Source of the DNA: Sulfolobaceae archaeon
Lineage (GTDB): Archaea; Thermoproteota; Thermoprotei_A; Sulfolobales; Sulfolobaceae
DNA length: 64,000 nucleotides
NCBI GenBank assembly: GCA_028277025.1
Contig: JAPYVG010000003.1
Span: forward strand, 72,420-136,419
Direction: 5' to 3'
Below the pieces are notes generated by a model. That model had not been told where the DNA came from, did no database searches, and was given only the letters and a program-made list of their open reading frames with translations. Position numbers and translations under genes: made by a program. Below, piece by piece: positions 43,218-51,856 of the stretch; position 1 is the first letter of the stretch, and each line of letters starts with the position of its first letter.

Positions 43218-44762
43218 ATGGGTCTAAGAACTGGTGAGCAGTATCTAGAGGCGATAAAAACAAGAAACAAGGTCGAGATTTATGTATTAGGGAAAGAAGT
43301 TAAAGATGTAACTACTAATCCCTTCTTAAAACCCTCTATAATGGCCTTTAAAGCCACTTTTGACGCACCGTGGGAAGAGGATACAAAAGAATTAGCTAGG
43401 GCATGGAGTCCTTTCATAAATGAGGAAGTAAATAGGTTTAACCACATTCACAGATCTCCAGAAGATTTGGTTGCAAAGGTGAAACTGCTAAGGAAGTTAA
43501 GTCATAAGACCGGAGCGTGCTTCCAGAGATGTGTTGGTTATGACGCATTAAATACGTTATATATAATAACTGAACTAATGGCTCAAAAAGGGAAGACAGA
43601 GCCCAAAGAGAGGTTCGTAGAGTATTTAAAGACAGTACAAAAGAAGGACTTAGCACTAGCCGGTGCAATGACTGATGCAAAAGGCGTTAGAACGTTAAAA
43701 CCTCATCAGCAACCTAATAAGAACGCTTATGTTAGAGTTACAGAAATAACTAAAGATGGTATATACGTATCTGGAGCTAAGGCAAACATTACTGGGGTTG
43801 CTGCAAGTGAAGAAATAGTAGTATTACCCACTAGGGCTATGGGACCAGAAGACCAGGACTATGCAATAGCCTTTGCTATACCTACAGACACAGAAGGAAT
43901 AAAGATAGTAGTTGGTAGACAATTAAATGACGCAAGAAGACTTGAAGGAGGGGATATTGACGCTTTACCCTACTTCTATAATCATGAAGGATTAGTAATA
44001 TTTGACAACGTGTTTGTACCAATGGAAAGGGTGTTCTTACTAAGAGATTGGCAATACACTGCACAACTTGTTGAGATATTCTCAGCATACCACAGACAAG
44101 GTTACGGAGGTTGTAAAGCCGGACTAGGAGATGTGATTATAGGTGCGACATATAATTTGGCTAAACAGATAGGAATAGAGAAAGCTCCACATGTACAAGA
44201 GAAATTGACAGAAGAAATATTCTTAACTGAAACGATGTACTCGGCGGGGATTGCAGCGAGTCTAAATGCTGTACAAGTATGTCCTAACTGTTGGTGGGTT
44301 AACCCAATGCATGCCAACGTTACAAAACACTTAGTTGCTAGATTTCCAGCCCAAATAGCGCAGTTAGCAATAGACATCGCGGGAGGTATAATAGGTACAG
44401 CACCAAGTGAATGGGACTTAAAGAATCCTAAATTGAGAGAATATTTAGCTAAGTATTTACAAGGAGTTGAGGATTATACAGCTGAAGACAGGCTTAGGAT
44501 GGTGAGATTATTAGAGAACGTGAGTTTGGGTGTCGCTTTCCAAATAGAGTCTGTTCATGGTGCTGGTAGCCCGGCTGCACAGAGGATAATGTTTACGAGA
44601 TTATACGACCTAAAGTACGCGGAGGAGGTTGCAAAAAGGCTTGCCGGTATGGAATCTGAAGTTAAGTTCACTGAGAAAGCGGAACCCTGGAAAGAATCTG
44701 AAACTGAGAAGTTTGCAAAAGGAGAAATAGATGAGAAGAAAAAAGAGACTGAAAGAAAATAA
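43218..44762 (+). CDS. 4-Hydroxybutyryl-CoA dehydratase
   Basis: This encodes 514 residues. The [4Fe-4S] ligands are plain: C101 and C105 in [10 protein letters not shown]292 and C299 in [13 protein letters not shown], with Y296 and K300 in the same stretch. These match the Clostridium AbfD active site, with the H292-K300 numbering identical. It also shows the acyl-CoA dehydrogenase-like fold that binds FAD. It makes crotonyl-CoA by a ketyl-radical mechanism and is a key enzyme of the 3-hydroxypropionate/4-hydroxybutyrate CO2-fixation cycle. The lysine/glutamate-rich C-terminal 25 residues are an extension. Confidence 0.93.
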   Translation: MGLRTGEQYLEAIKTRNKVEIYVLGKEVKDVTTNPFLKPSIMAFKATFDAPWEEDTKELARAWSPFINEEVNRFNHIHRSPEDLVAKVKLLRKLSHKTGACFQRCVGYDALNTLYIITELMAQKGKTEPKERFVEYLKTVQKKDLALAGAMTDAKGVRTLKPHQQPNKNAYVRVTEITKDGIYVSGAKANITGVAASEEIVVLPTRAMGPEDQDYAIAFAIPTDTEGIKIVVGRQLNDARRLEGGDIDALPYFYNHEGLVIFDNVFVPMERVFLLRDWQYTAQLVEIFSAYHRQGYGGCKAGLGDVIIGATYNLAKQIGIEKAPHVQEKLTEEIFLTETMYSAGIAASLNAVQVCPNCWWVNPMHANVTKHLVARFPAQIAQLAIDIAGGIIGTAPSEWDLKNPKLREYLAKYLQGVEDYTAEDRLRMVRLLENVSLGVAFQIESVHGAGSPAAQRIMFTRLYDLKYAEEVAKRLAGMESEVKFTEKAEPWKESETEKFAKGEIDEKKKETERK

Positions 44763-44794
44763 GATTTTATTTTTGTTATCTATCTACTTATTAT

Positions 44795-44992
44795 TTACTT
44801 GCTCTTTGAATGTTTTTCTAACATATCCAATAGTTCTTTTGGTGCATCTTTCTCGCTTACTGCACCCCTACCAGTCTTGCCGTTGTCGTCGTAAGTGAAC
44901 GATATCATTTTCCCTACTCTCCAAACCTTCTTTATCTTTGAAATGTCTACTTCCTTTTCCTCTCCCTTATACTTGAACTTTACTGTTACCAT
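44795..44992 (-). CDS. 7-kDa DNA-binding protein of the Sul7d/Sso7d family
   Basis: This encodes 65 residues, nearly identical to Sso7d/Sac7d: [20 protein letters not shown], then [20 protein letters not shown] and the [13 protein letters not shown] helix. It has an SH3-like fold that binds the DNA minor groove, with Val26 and Met29 in KVWRVGKM wedging the helix and Trp24 stacking. It compacts and stabilises the chromosome at high temperature, and lysines are methylated in vivo. It ends 32 bp from the dehydratase, tail-to-tail. Confidence 0.97.
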   Translation of the reverse strand: MVTVKFKYKGEEKEVDISKIKKVWRVGKMISFTYDDNGKTGRGAVSEKDAPKELLDMLEKHSKSK

Positions 44993-45393
44993 TTTAGGTC
45001 ATGATATGTTACGATATTGTCATAAATAAACCTTACGGTACTAACTTGAGTCATACTAATGAGACTCTCTCAAATATTTTTTACGATATAAGGGATTGAA
45101 TTTTAACAGAGTTAAAGAGTATTTATTTGATTTGTATAATTTAATTCTCTCAATAGATAATACCAAATTTGATATATCCACTAAAAGGAAAGATTGAATA
45201 GAATTATTCACAAAATCACCTAGTGTTTTAAGATAGTTAATTTTTATATCTAAATTAGGAAAAATAAAAATAATTCTAAACTTGTTGTGCTGAAAGTTAA
45301 CTTTACGCGTTTGTTAATAAAGTAGAGAGCATACAAAAGAGTGATTTGCGTAAATTTAAAATACCCTTTTGTAAAGATAGATATTACTCAGAT
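44993..45393. other. 401-bp intergenic region between Sul7d and tRNA-Pro
   Basis: There is no gene. On the minus strand a GTTTATTTATG TATA-like element lies about 30-40 nt upstream of the Sul7d ATG. On the plus strand AAATTTAAAATA (45352-45363) is a likely TATA box for the tRNA. The middle part is A/T-rich without repeats or open frames I can support. Confidence 0.4.
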
Positions 45394-45469
45394 GGGGCCG
45401 TAGTCTAGCCTGGACTAGGATGCCAGGCTTGGGCCCTGGTGATCGCGGGTTCAAATCCCGCCGGCCCCA
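45394..45469 (+). tRNA. tRNA-Pro(TGG)
   Basis: The acceptor GGGGCCG pairs with CGGCCCC (45462-45468), with A73. The anticodon stem CCAGG/CCTGG surrounds the loop CTTGGGC, giving anticodon TGG. The T arm is GCGGG-TTCAAAT-CCCGC. There is no intron. The 3' half overlaps, on the opposite strand, the end of an SSV-type integrase N-terminal fragment, identifying this tRNA as an integration site. Confidence 0.95.
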
Positions 45470-45647
45470 CTGTGTTAGGGGGTGTTCCCCCTAACACCTC
45501 CAGTCCTATTTTCACGACCTTATCTAAAGATCCTACGTAATGGTCCCTTCTGTTACCTTCATTATCCTTCTCTATGATGTAAACATAATACTTACCCTTA
45601 ACCTCACGAATCCTTATATCACCAAATGTGAAAACCTTATTACCCAT
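45405..45647 (-). mobile_element. SSV-type integrase N-terminal fragment, int(N)
   Basis: This encodes 80 residues: TFGDIRIREVKGKYYVYIIE, then RRDHYVGSLDKVVKIGLEV and GPAGFEP. This matches the N-terminus of the SSV1 integrase, which has YGDYILRERKGRYYVYKLE, YVGPLADVV and PPGFEP in the same order. The GFEP end is encoded by the antisense of the tRNA-Pro T arm, exactly as expected when an SSV-type element integrates into a tRNA gene and splits its integrase into int(N) and int(C). No int(C) or repeated tRNA 3' end is visible to the right within the window, so the element is elsewhere-bounded or mostly deleted. Confidence 0.82.
45472..45497 (+). repeat. Perfect 11-bp inverted repeat after tRNA-Pro
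   Basis: GTGTTAGGGGG and CCCCCTAACAC form a perfect stem with a TGTT loop, two bases past the tRNA end and inside the int(N) frame. It may act as a tRNA terminator or as part of the recombination site. Confidence 0.6.
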
Positions 45648-45703
45648 TCCTCTCCCTCTTTATATTTATCATGTGGAGAATTTAAGGACTGTTAACTATC
45701 ACA

Positions 45704-46010
45704 TCATGCGTTGAGTTGAAAGAGAGTAATAAACTTTGCTAAACACTCTGTAACCACATAACCATTAACTAAATTATCTTGAGTGAAGATTGACTCATTA
45801 AGGAATTTCTCAAACTCCTTAAAACCTTTGCTTAAATTCGGCCTCTTTAACTCCTTTTCCTTTAGTTTCTTCCTTTTGAATTATTAGCATGTAAACTACT
45901 CTCTCAACTTTCCTAAACTTCTTCCAAATTTGGGATTTCGAATCCTAATTACCTTTTAGCAATTCCCAAATTCCTCTCCACTACTGAGTCTCATTTAGCG
46001 TCTCTAAGCC
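45704..46010 (-). pseudogene. Decayed gene, possible transposase remnant
   Basis: On the minus strand, broken frames read RDAK, stop, DSVVERNLGIAKR, stop, LGFEIPNLEEV, then after stops and a frame change a 58-codon open stretch with KRKKLKEKELKRPNLSKGF and FEKFLNESIFTQDNLVNGYV before TGA at 45706. This looks like the remains of one basic protein with several stops and at least one frameshift. Its position just inside the int(N) scar suggests that it belonged to the integrated element or to an insertion sequence. I cannot name the family. Confidence 0.4.
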
Positions 46011-46192
46011 TCCCCTTTGACTCAAAATAAGAGTAACAGAGTTACTATTAGTAATGGGAAGTCTGACAGCATTATATGCTAACTTAGTAGTTAAAGAAAG
46101 TTAGAGGAGAAAGTATTCCAAATTTAAGATTGATTATATTTTCTTTACAACTTTCCGTTAAATACATAGAAATATAAACCAATCATTAAAAA

Positions 46193-46200
46193 ATTTAAAG
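46193..46200 (+). promoter_or_regulatory. TATA box for B12-binding mutase subunit
   Basis: ATTTAAAG is centred about 24 nt before ATG 46220, supporting a leaderless start of the mutase/MeaB operon. Confidence 0.45.
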
Positions 46201-46219
46201 AATATAAACAACAAGATAT

Positions 46220-46657
46220 ATGATGAGCCAACAACAGAAGAGAATTAAAGTCCTCGTGGCAAAATTAGGCCTTGATGGCCATGATAGAGGGGCAAAAGTT
46301 ATCGCAAGAGCTTTAAAAGATGCCGGAATGGAAGTAGTTTACACTGGATTAAGACAGACACCAGAACAGATTGTAAAAGCCGCTATACAAGAGGACGTTG
46401 ACGTAATAGGGATAAGCATACTTAGTGGAGCCCACTTAGAACTAATACCCCATGTAGTTAATCAGATGAGAGAAAAAGGATTAAATGACGTTGTACTAGT
46501 AGTAGGCGGAGTTATTCCCCCTCAAGATGTACCTAAACTCAAAGAGATGGGAGTCGACGAAGTGTTTCTACCGGGCTCAAGTCTTAAAGAAATAACCGAA
46601 AAGATAACTAAAGCTGTAGAGACTAAAAGGGGCATAAAGGTTGGCAACTCTACTTGA
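46220..46657 (+). CDS. Methylmalonyl-CoA mutase, small (cobalamin-binding) subunit
   Basis: This encodes 145 residues. The B12-binding signature is complete: [12 protein letters not shown] (DxHxxG, about 17-28), then [11 protein letters not shown] (SxL) and [12 protein letters not shown] (GG). In Sulfolobales the mutase has separate catalytic and B12 subunits; the large subunit is not in this window. The enzyme isomerises methylmalonyl-CoA and succinyl-CoA, a step of the 3-hydroxypropionate/4-hydroxybutyrate cycle. It overlaps meaB by 17 bp. Tandem ATG codons (46220 and 46223) leave a one-residue ambiguity. Confidence 0.92.
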   Translation: MMSQQQKRIKVLVAKLGLDGHDRGAKVIARALKDAGMEVVYTGLRQTPEQIVKAAIQEDVDVIGISILSGAHLELIPHVVNQMREKGLNDVVLVVGGVIPPQDVPKLKEMGVDEVFLPGSSLKEITEKITKAVETKRGIKVGNST

Positions 46658-47585
46658 AAAGGCATTAAGTGGTGACGAACTCTCAATAGCTAGACTACTC
46701 ACTAAGATCGAATACTTGTCAAATGAGGGTTTACAGAGCCTCGAAGAGTTGATGAAAAGGGCTGGAAAAGCACACGTTATAGGTATAACCGGTTCTCCTG
46801 GTGCTGGAAAAAGTAGCTTAATTGCCGAACTCATTGAAGAATATGTAAGAAGAGGACATAGAGTAGGGGTAGTATTGATTGACCCCTCAAGTCCTTTCAC
46901 CATGGGTTCCTTCATGGGAAATAGGATTAGGATGAGTAATAAGAATTATAATGGGAACGTCTTTATAAGGAGTATAGCATCAAGGGGTCATTTAGGAGGA
47001 ATCTCTTCAGAAGCTTTAATGCTAATTGAAGCTCTAGACGGTTTAGGCTTTGACAGAATCTTAGTTGAGACTGTTGGTGCAGGACAAACTGATACTGATG
47101 TAGTTAGCGGGGTTCATACAATAGCTGTTGTAAACGTTCCAGGCACTGGAGATGAGATACAGGCTTTAAAAGCTGGAATAATGGAAATAGGCGATATCTA
47201 TATCGTAAATAAAGCTGATAAACCGGAAGCCGAAATTCTTTACGATACAATAAGATTTGCAGTTGAGTCAGCAGAAATTGATTATAGAGACGGTTGGAAA
47301 CCGAGAATAGTAAAGACTATTGCGATAAAGGGAGTTGGTATAAAGGACACGGTGGATTTATTTGAAGAGCATTTAACATACGTTAAAGAGCATGGTCTTT
47401 TTGAAAAGAGGATAAGAGAGAGGAGGATAAAGATGATAGAATTACTTTTGAGGAGAGTCTTGAATAATAAGATTTTTGAAATCGTAAAAGAAAACGAGGA
47501 ACTGATTTCTAAAGAGATAAATGAAAATTACAACTTGATTAGCACTTTGCAGTTCTTACACGATAAGATAAAGGAAAGCCTTTAA
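46641..47585 (+). CDS. meaB: MeaB-type GTPase, mutase chaperone
   Basis: This encodes 314 residues from TTG 46641. The G-protein motifs are [17 protein letters not shown] (Walker A, about 49-65), [33 protein letters not shown] (Walker B/switch) and NKADKPEA. MeaB/ArgK GTPases load and protect adenosylcobalamin in methylmalonyl-CoA mutase. Overlap with the small mutase subunit supports that role rather than arginine transport, the older annotation of this family. Confidence 0.93.
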   Translation: MATLLEKALSGDELSIARLLTKIEYLSNEGLQSLEELMKRAGKAHVIGITGSPGAGKSSLIAELIEEYVRRGHRVGVVLIDPSSPFTMGSFMGNRIRMSNKNYNGNVFIRSIASRGHLGGISSEALMLIEALDGLGFDRILVETVGAGQTDTDVVSGVHTIAVVNVPGTGDEIQALKAGIMEIGDIYIVNKADKPEAEILYDTIRFAVESAEIDYRDGWKPRIVKTIAIKGVGIKDTVDLFEEHLTYVKEHGLFEKRIRERRIKMIELLLRRVLNNKIFEIVKENEELISKEINENYNLISTLQFLHDKIKESL

Positions 47586-47695
47586 ACAGATATTACATCA
47601 AATAGCCCATATTAATTCTTGCAAATTTCCTATGAATATTAAGCTAAAGAGGGGAATTTTTAGAGCGTTATAATTTCTTAATTATTCATGCTAAC

Positions 47696-48337
47696 TTATT
47701 TAGGCAAAATTCCTTTTCTCTTTAGTTCCCTTACAACAAGCTCTCCAATTCTCGATAAGCCATAATATTTATGATGCGTTCTAGTCTCCTTTTTAGGCTT
47801 ACTTTTTCTCTCACCAAATTTGATTATCTTTGATTTGGCCTCCTCTAATAATCCTTCTCTTTCCAACTCCTCCAATTTAGGAATCACCTCTTCTAAAGGT
47901 TTGTGAGTAAGCTTAGCATAAGTTAGTGCATGATCAGCATTTACTTCATCCGCAATCTTCAAAATATCTAACGCAAATTGGTCATTCTTAACTAATTCAA
48001 TATAAGCATTTATTAACTCTTTATCATCCAGTTGTCTGAGTAAATGATCTCCTTCCCTGGTCAGTGTATAATAAGTGTGATGTTTGTGTACTTCTTTACT
48101 TAATTTGAACTTAGCTTCTGTGTTCTTTAACGTCGCACCGTGAACTCTCTCTATTAACCCTAGTTTCTCTAATTTATCTAATAAGTCCACTACTTCCTGT
48201 ATCGGAATTTTAGTATTTAGCATTATTGACTTTCCGTAATCAACATTGGCTTTCTTTAAATGTTTTAAAATTTCTAGCATCCTCTTATCCTTTAACACCT
48301 CTAAAAGTTTGGACTTTAACTCTTCATCCATTATCAC
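47696..48337 (-). CDS. DUF2250 protein, two tandem winged helices
   Basis: This encodes 213 residues made of two similar halves: RMLEILKHLKKANVDYGKS...HHTYYTLTREGDHLLRQL and FALDILKIADEVNADHALT...HHKYYGLSRIGELVVREL. Each is a winged helix with a conserved HH(T/K)YY wing and basic tail. It is probably a DNA-binding regulator acting as a pseudo-dimer. A single-domain relative lies at 1101-1448. Its ATG overlaps the stop of the alpha/beta hydrolase gene (ATGA). Confidence 0.75.
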   Translation of the reverse strand: MIMDEELKSKLLEVLKDKRMLEILKHLKKANVDYGKSIMLNTKIPIQEVVDLLDKLEKLGLIERVHGATLKNTEAKFKLSKEVHKHHTYYTLTREGDHLLRQLDDKELINAYIELVKNDQFALDILKIADEVNADHALTYAKLTHKPLEEVIPKLEELEREGLLEEAKSKIIKFGERKSKPKKETRTHHKYYGLSRIGELVVRELKRKGILPK

Positions 48338-48915
48338 TGTCCCTTTAAGAACTGTATAATTTCCTTGTTAAATCTCTCGTTGTCATCAAGATAACAAGCG
48401 TGTTGTTTCCCAACTATTACTAGCTTAGCAGTTTTTACGTTTTTCAGAATTAATTCAGCGTTAGACCTCGGTGAAACACTGTCCTTCTCGCCCCATATTA
48501 GGAGTATTGGTTTCCCGTCCAATACCTTTAACTTATCTCTATAACTACTTACACCTACTGCACCAACTAATACTAATCCGTCAACCATACTTTCGTTTTC
48601 TACGGCAAAACCTAATACCGCCTCACCTCCCATTGATGCTCCTAATAAATAAGCCTTATCTATTCCCATAGTATTCATGAAATCTTTTATAAATGAAGAA
48701 AGAGATTCAAAGTCACCGTTCTCGGATTTGCCAAATCCTGGAAAGTCTACTGATATTGCTTTAAAACCAGCACTCGCTATCGCGTTAACAGTACCGGTTT
48801 CAACCCATGTATGTGCATTAAATCTTGCACCGTGAAATAGTAAGAACGGTTTTCCGTTTCCTTCTTCAATATAATGGATTTTTGCTCCCTTAACTGTAAC
48901 GAACTTGTCTTGCAT
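48334..48915 (-). CDS. Alpha/beta hydrolase
   Basis: This encodes 193 residues from ATG 48915; an earlier ATG at 48936 is possible, but a CTTTTTAG element placed about 30 nt upstream favours the shorter form. The fold motifs are LLFHGARFNAHTW (oxyanion), LLGASMGGEAVLG (nucleophile Ser, GxSxG), LIWGEKDSVSP (Asp) and KQHACYLDD (His), so the catalytic triad is complete. There is no lid domain, similar to CIB/ABHD14-type small hydrolases. The substrate is unknown. It is coupled to the DUF2250 regulator. Confidence 0.78.
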   Translation of the reverse strand: MQDKFVTVKGAKIHYIEEGNGKPFLLFHGARFNAHTWVETGTVNAIASAGFKAISVDFPGFGKSENGDFESLSSFIKDFMNTMGIDKAYLLGASMGGEAVLGFAVENESMVDGLVLVGAVGVSSYRDKLKVLDGKPILLIWGEKDSVSPRSNAELILKNVKTAKLVIVGKQHACYLDDNERFNKEIIQFLKGQ

Positions 48916-48985
48916 GGGATAAAATAATATTTGCATAACTAAAAAGCTTATTATCGTTTAAAGTAACTATTATGAATTATTACAA

Positions 48986-49792
48986 TTATTGTAATAAAAA
49001 GTCTAATAACTCGTCAGAAAGCTTATATGAATAAGTTTCAATTCTAAATGAGCGTATTTTCCTAGAGTATTTAATGAAGGAAGACACGTTTATTAGCCAA
49101 GGCGGATAAGAGAATAACCTTATGATTTCCTTAAAATCTTCTATTAAAAACGCTTTCCCAGGCGAAATCGCGAAAAGGAAATCCACCTCTAAAGAGGCTA
49201 AATTGGGTGCTAAAGCGTCATTATACGATTCAATTATAACGTTTTCATACTCCGAGAGGATCTTGTTCGTGCACTTCTCTGAGATTTGAGGAGATAAATC
49301 TATTAATTCGCGCATGTTTTGTAAATCTGTCTTACTCGCCTTTAACTCATTTCCTAACGTTTTCAGTTTATCAGATAGAGTGTCTGGGACTAATTTATCT
49401 AAATCGTGTAAGATAAAATGTTCTGACTGAGGGGAAGTACAGTCATAAGTTCTAACCATTACTGGAAGTCCCTCAGACATTAATTGTTTATAAAACCTAA
49501 TGTCAAACGACAGTTTCTGGAGATCTACTGGTGATAATAGGACATCAAATGGGTTTATTTCAGCGGGGTTAAAACCAGTTTCATCGTAATATTTTAACGC
49601 ATCATTGCCTAAAAGTATGTGTAATTCCCCGCTTCTAATTAAGGTAGAATAACTATACCAAGCATTATGACCAGCAACGGGTTTGTGAGGGAAAAACTTG
49701 ATATTGTTTTCACTTAGCGATCTGATAAGGGATAGGGAGAAAGTTGTTTTACCAGAATCATAAGGTAAAAGGCCAGTTACGAGTATTCTCAT
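48986..49792 (-). CDS. P-loop ATPase/GTPase of unknown function, coupled to ppcA
   Basis: This encodes 268 residues. A Walker A-like [20 protein letters not shown] opens the protein, with [15 protein letters not shown] near 186-200 as a likely Walker B/switch and [11 protein letters not shown] later. The outline resembles dethiobiotin-synthetase/CobQ-like P-loop proteins, but no family name is certain. Its ATG overlaps the PEP carboxylase stop by 4 bp, so expression is tied to that enzyme. Confidence 0.6.
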   Translation of the reverse strand: MRILVTGLLPYDSGKTTFSLSLIRSLSENNIKFFPHKPVAGHNAWYSYSTLIRSGELHILLGNDALKYYDETGFNPAEINPFDVLLSPVDLQKLSFDIRFYKQLMSEGLPVMVRTYDCTSPQSEHFILHDLDKLVPDTLSDKLKTLGNELKASKTDLQNMRELIDLSPQISEKCTNKILSEYENVIIESYNDALAPNLASLEVDFLFAISPGKAFLIEDFKEIIRLFSYPPWLINVSSFIKYSRKIRSFRIETYSYKLSDELLDFLLQ

Positions 49793-51327
49793 CCTAATGA
49801 TCTCCTTATTTTAGCCATCTCTAAAAGGTAACTTTTAGCCTCTTCTACTTGTCCCTCCTTAAGAGCTACAAGTGTTAAGCTCGACATTAAAGCGTGTTTC
49901 TTACTAACATAATCGTTACCACCAATCTTTAAACCTAATTGTTCCTCAGCAAATTTAATGTCTTCCATTATCCTCTTAATCACTTCATCACTAATATTCC
50001 ATATTTCCTTAACTAGTTCTAACGCTTCTAGATTAATAAACTTAGCCGCATACTGCAAATCATCCTTCAAGTATTTATAATTCTGTAATAATACCTCAAA
50101 CTCCTTGTCATTTAACTTATTCAGTGACGAGAGACCAACTATTTCTGGAGGTATTCCAATACTATACATGGCCCCCGTAAAGGATATCGCTCTAGGTAAT
50201 GTCACCTTCCCAGTGCTTCTCGAATAGCCAAAAAGGCCTATGTGGAGTTTCCTAGCCCTCCTCTTTGGTAAAAGTAACGCTATTTTGTTTATTACGTCTG
50301 CAAGACTCTCTATTATTGGCTGGTAATAAGACGTATAAAGCTCAGCTATTTTCTTTAAGATTGCTTCCTCTTCACTTGTTAAACACTTCTTGTCCCCTAT
50401 TTCCCTCTCATTTACTTTTCTAATACTATTAACAACCATTTCATCATCATAATCATATTTAAACGCCGACTGCACTGTAAAAGTATGAACACCTTTATAT
50501 TCATCTATAACGTTGTCTACGTTATCTGGACTAAAATGCCCTCTAAAGGGTAAAGCACCAACACCTAATAATGGGAAGAATTTAATATTAAACTGCTTTT
50601 CCATTTTGCCTAACCTATTAAGAGCGTATTTTACTGCTAACACAGCAGATATTAACCCATAATTCATTGCTGGGTCACTTCTAGCTAAGAACACCCTCAT
50701 ATACGGCGGGTTTATCGCTTTAATATATCCTCCCACAATTTCGTCTACTCTAAACATAGAATCTCTGTCTTCGATCAATGGAATTATTTCTATCTTTTTA
50801 GGATTAATCTCACCTATTAAATCCTTAACATAAATATCGTCTATTAATTTAGTATTCTCATTATTAACTATGACATTTTCATAGTATTTTACTATCGCAA
50901 CTAGATCTTTATAGTCCGTAGTAAAGGGAAGAATTACTTCAAAGACTGGCGGTGTAAGAGTACTAGTCCCGTAAAACTTTTCCGCTAAATCGTAAGTTAT
51001 CGGTATACTTTGCATGGTTTCTGCAAACACTTTCTTTTCCGCTCCTTCAATTTTAGGATTTGGAATACGATATGTTAAGAAAATATCCCTCCCCAGTATT
51101 TTTTCCTTGAAGAATTCTGAGTATTGAGAAAATAACTTCCTAACAACGTGAGTATCAACGTCTTTACCTTCAGCGTCCCACATAACCTCGTCAACACCAT
51201 AATGTTCATAAGCTAAATACGCTTCAATAACTTCCGCTTCTCCACTTATCACCTCACTTTTACTCCATTCCGGCACTCTAGCATTATCTGGGTGTTGTGT
51301 AGACATAGTTTTTGGAATCTTTCTCAT
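49789..51327 (-). CDS. ppcA: Archaeal-type phosphoenolpyruvate carboxylase
   Basis: This encodes 512 residues, the archaeal length (about half the bacterial enzyme). It has [16 protein letters not shown] at the start, [19 protein letters not shown] near 45-63, and [20 protein letters not shown] near 368-387, where bacterial enzymes have their catalytic Arg loop. It carboxylates PEP to oxaloacetate, the anaplerotic step feeding autotrophic metabolism in Sulfolobales. It is the first gene of a two-gene operon with the P-loop protein. Confidence 0.93.
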   Translation of the reverse strand: MRKIPKTMSTQHPDNARVPEWSKSEVISGEAEVIEAYLAYEHYGVDEVMWDAEGKDVDTHVVRKLFSQYSEFFKEKILGRDIFLTYRIPNPKIEGAEKKVFAETMQSIPITYDLAEKFYGTSTLTPPVFEVILPFTTDYKDLVAIVKYYENVIVNNENTKLIDDIYVKDLIGEINPKKIEIIPLIEDRDSMFRVDEIVGGYIKAINPPYMRVFLARSDPAMNYGLISAVLAVKYALNRLGKMEKQFNIKFFPLLGVGALPFRGHFSPDNVDNVIDEYKGVHTFTVQSAFKYDYDDEMVVNSIRKVNEREIGDKKCLTSEEEAILKKIAELYTSYYQPIIESLADVINKIALLLPKRRARKLHIGLFGYSRSTGKVTLPRAISFTGAMYSIGIPPEIVGLSSLNKLNDKEFEVLLQNYKYLKDDLQYAAKFINLEALELVKEIWNISDEVIKRIMEDIKFAEEQLGLKIGGNDYVSKKHALMSSLTLVALKEGQVEEAKSYLLEMAKIRRSLG

Positions 51328-51394
51328 TTACACAAACCACAATATTAAAAGTCTTTAAACTTAACTATTTAAGACTGGTTTTAAAATTAAAGAT

Positions 51395-51856
51395 ATGCCT
51401 TTAGAGATTGGAAGTGAAGCACCGGATTTTGAAGCAGAATCCACTCAAGGTAAAATTAAACTCTCCGATTATAGGGGTAAAAGCATAGTAGTTTTATATT
51501 TTTATCCTAAGTCCTTTACGCCGGGTTGTACCAGAGAAATACAGAGGTTTACCGAACTTTATGAACAATTTAAACAGTTAAATGCGGAAATAATAGGGGT
51601 TAGCGTAGATTCGATATCAACCCAAAGAAGGTTCGCTGAAAAATACGGTGCTAGATTCCCAGTGGTCTCTGATGAGGATAAGAACATCAGTAAAACTTAT
51701 GGGGTGTTAAATGATAAAGGGACAAGCGCACAAAGGGTTACTTTCATTATTGATGAAAACGGTAAGATAGTGGAAGTCCTTAAAAACTTGAAAAAAGCTG
51801 AAGAACATGCAGACAAATCACTACAAATAGTAAAGAAATTAAGGGGAAAAAGTTAG
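51395..51856 (+). CDS. bcp: Peroxiredoxin, Bcp/PrxQ type
   Basis: This encodes 153 residues. It has GSEAPDFEAESTQGKIKLSD, then YFYPKSFTPGCTREIQRF with the peroxidatic Cys (about 47), and VTFIIDENGKIV. The resolving Cys usually five residues later is replaced (CTREIQ), and no other cysteine is present, so it must work as a 1-Cys enzyme. It detoxifies peroxides. It overlaps convergent nnr by 4 bp. Confidence 0.9.
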   Translation: MPLEIGSEAPDFEAESTQGKIKLSDYRGKSIVVLYFYPKSFTPGCTREIQRFTELYEQFKQLNAEIIGVSVDSISTQRRFAEKYGARFPVVSDEDKNISKTYGVLNDKGTSAQRVTFIIDENGKIVEVLKNLKKAEEHADKSLQIVKKLRGKS

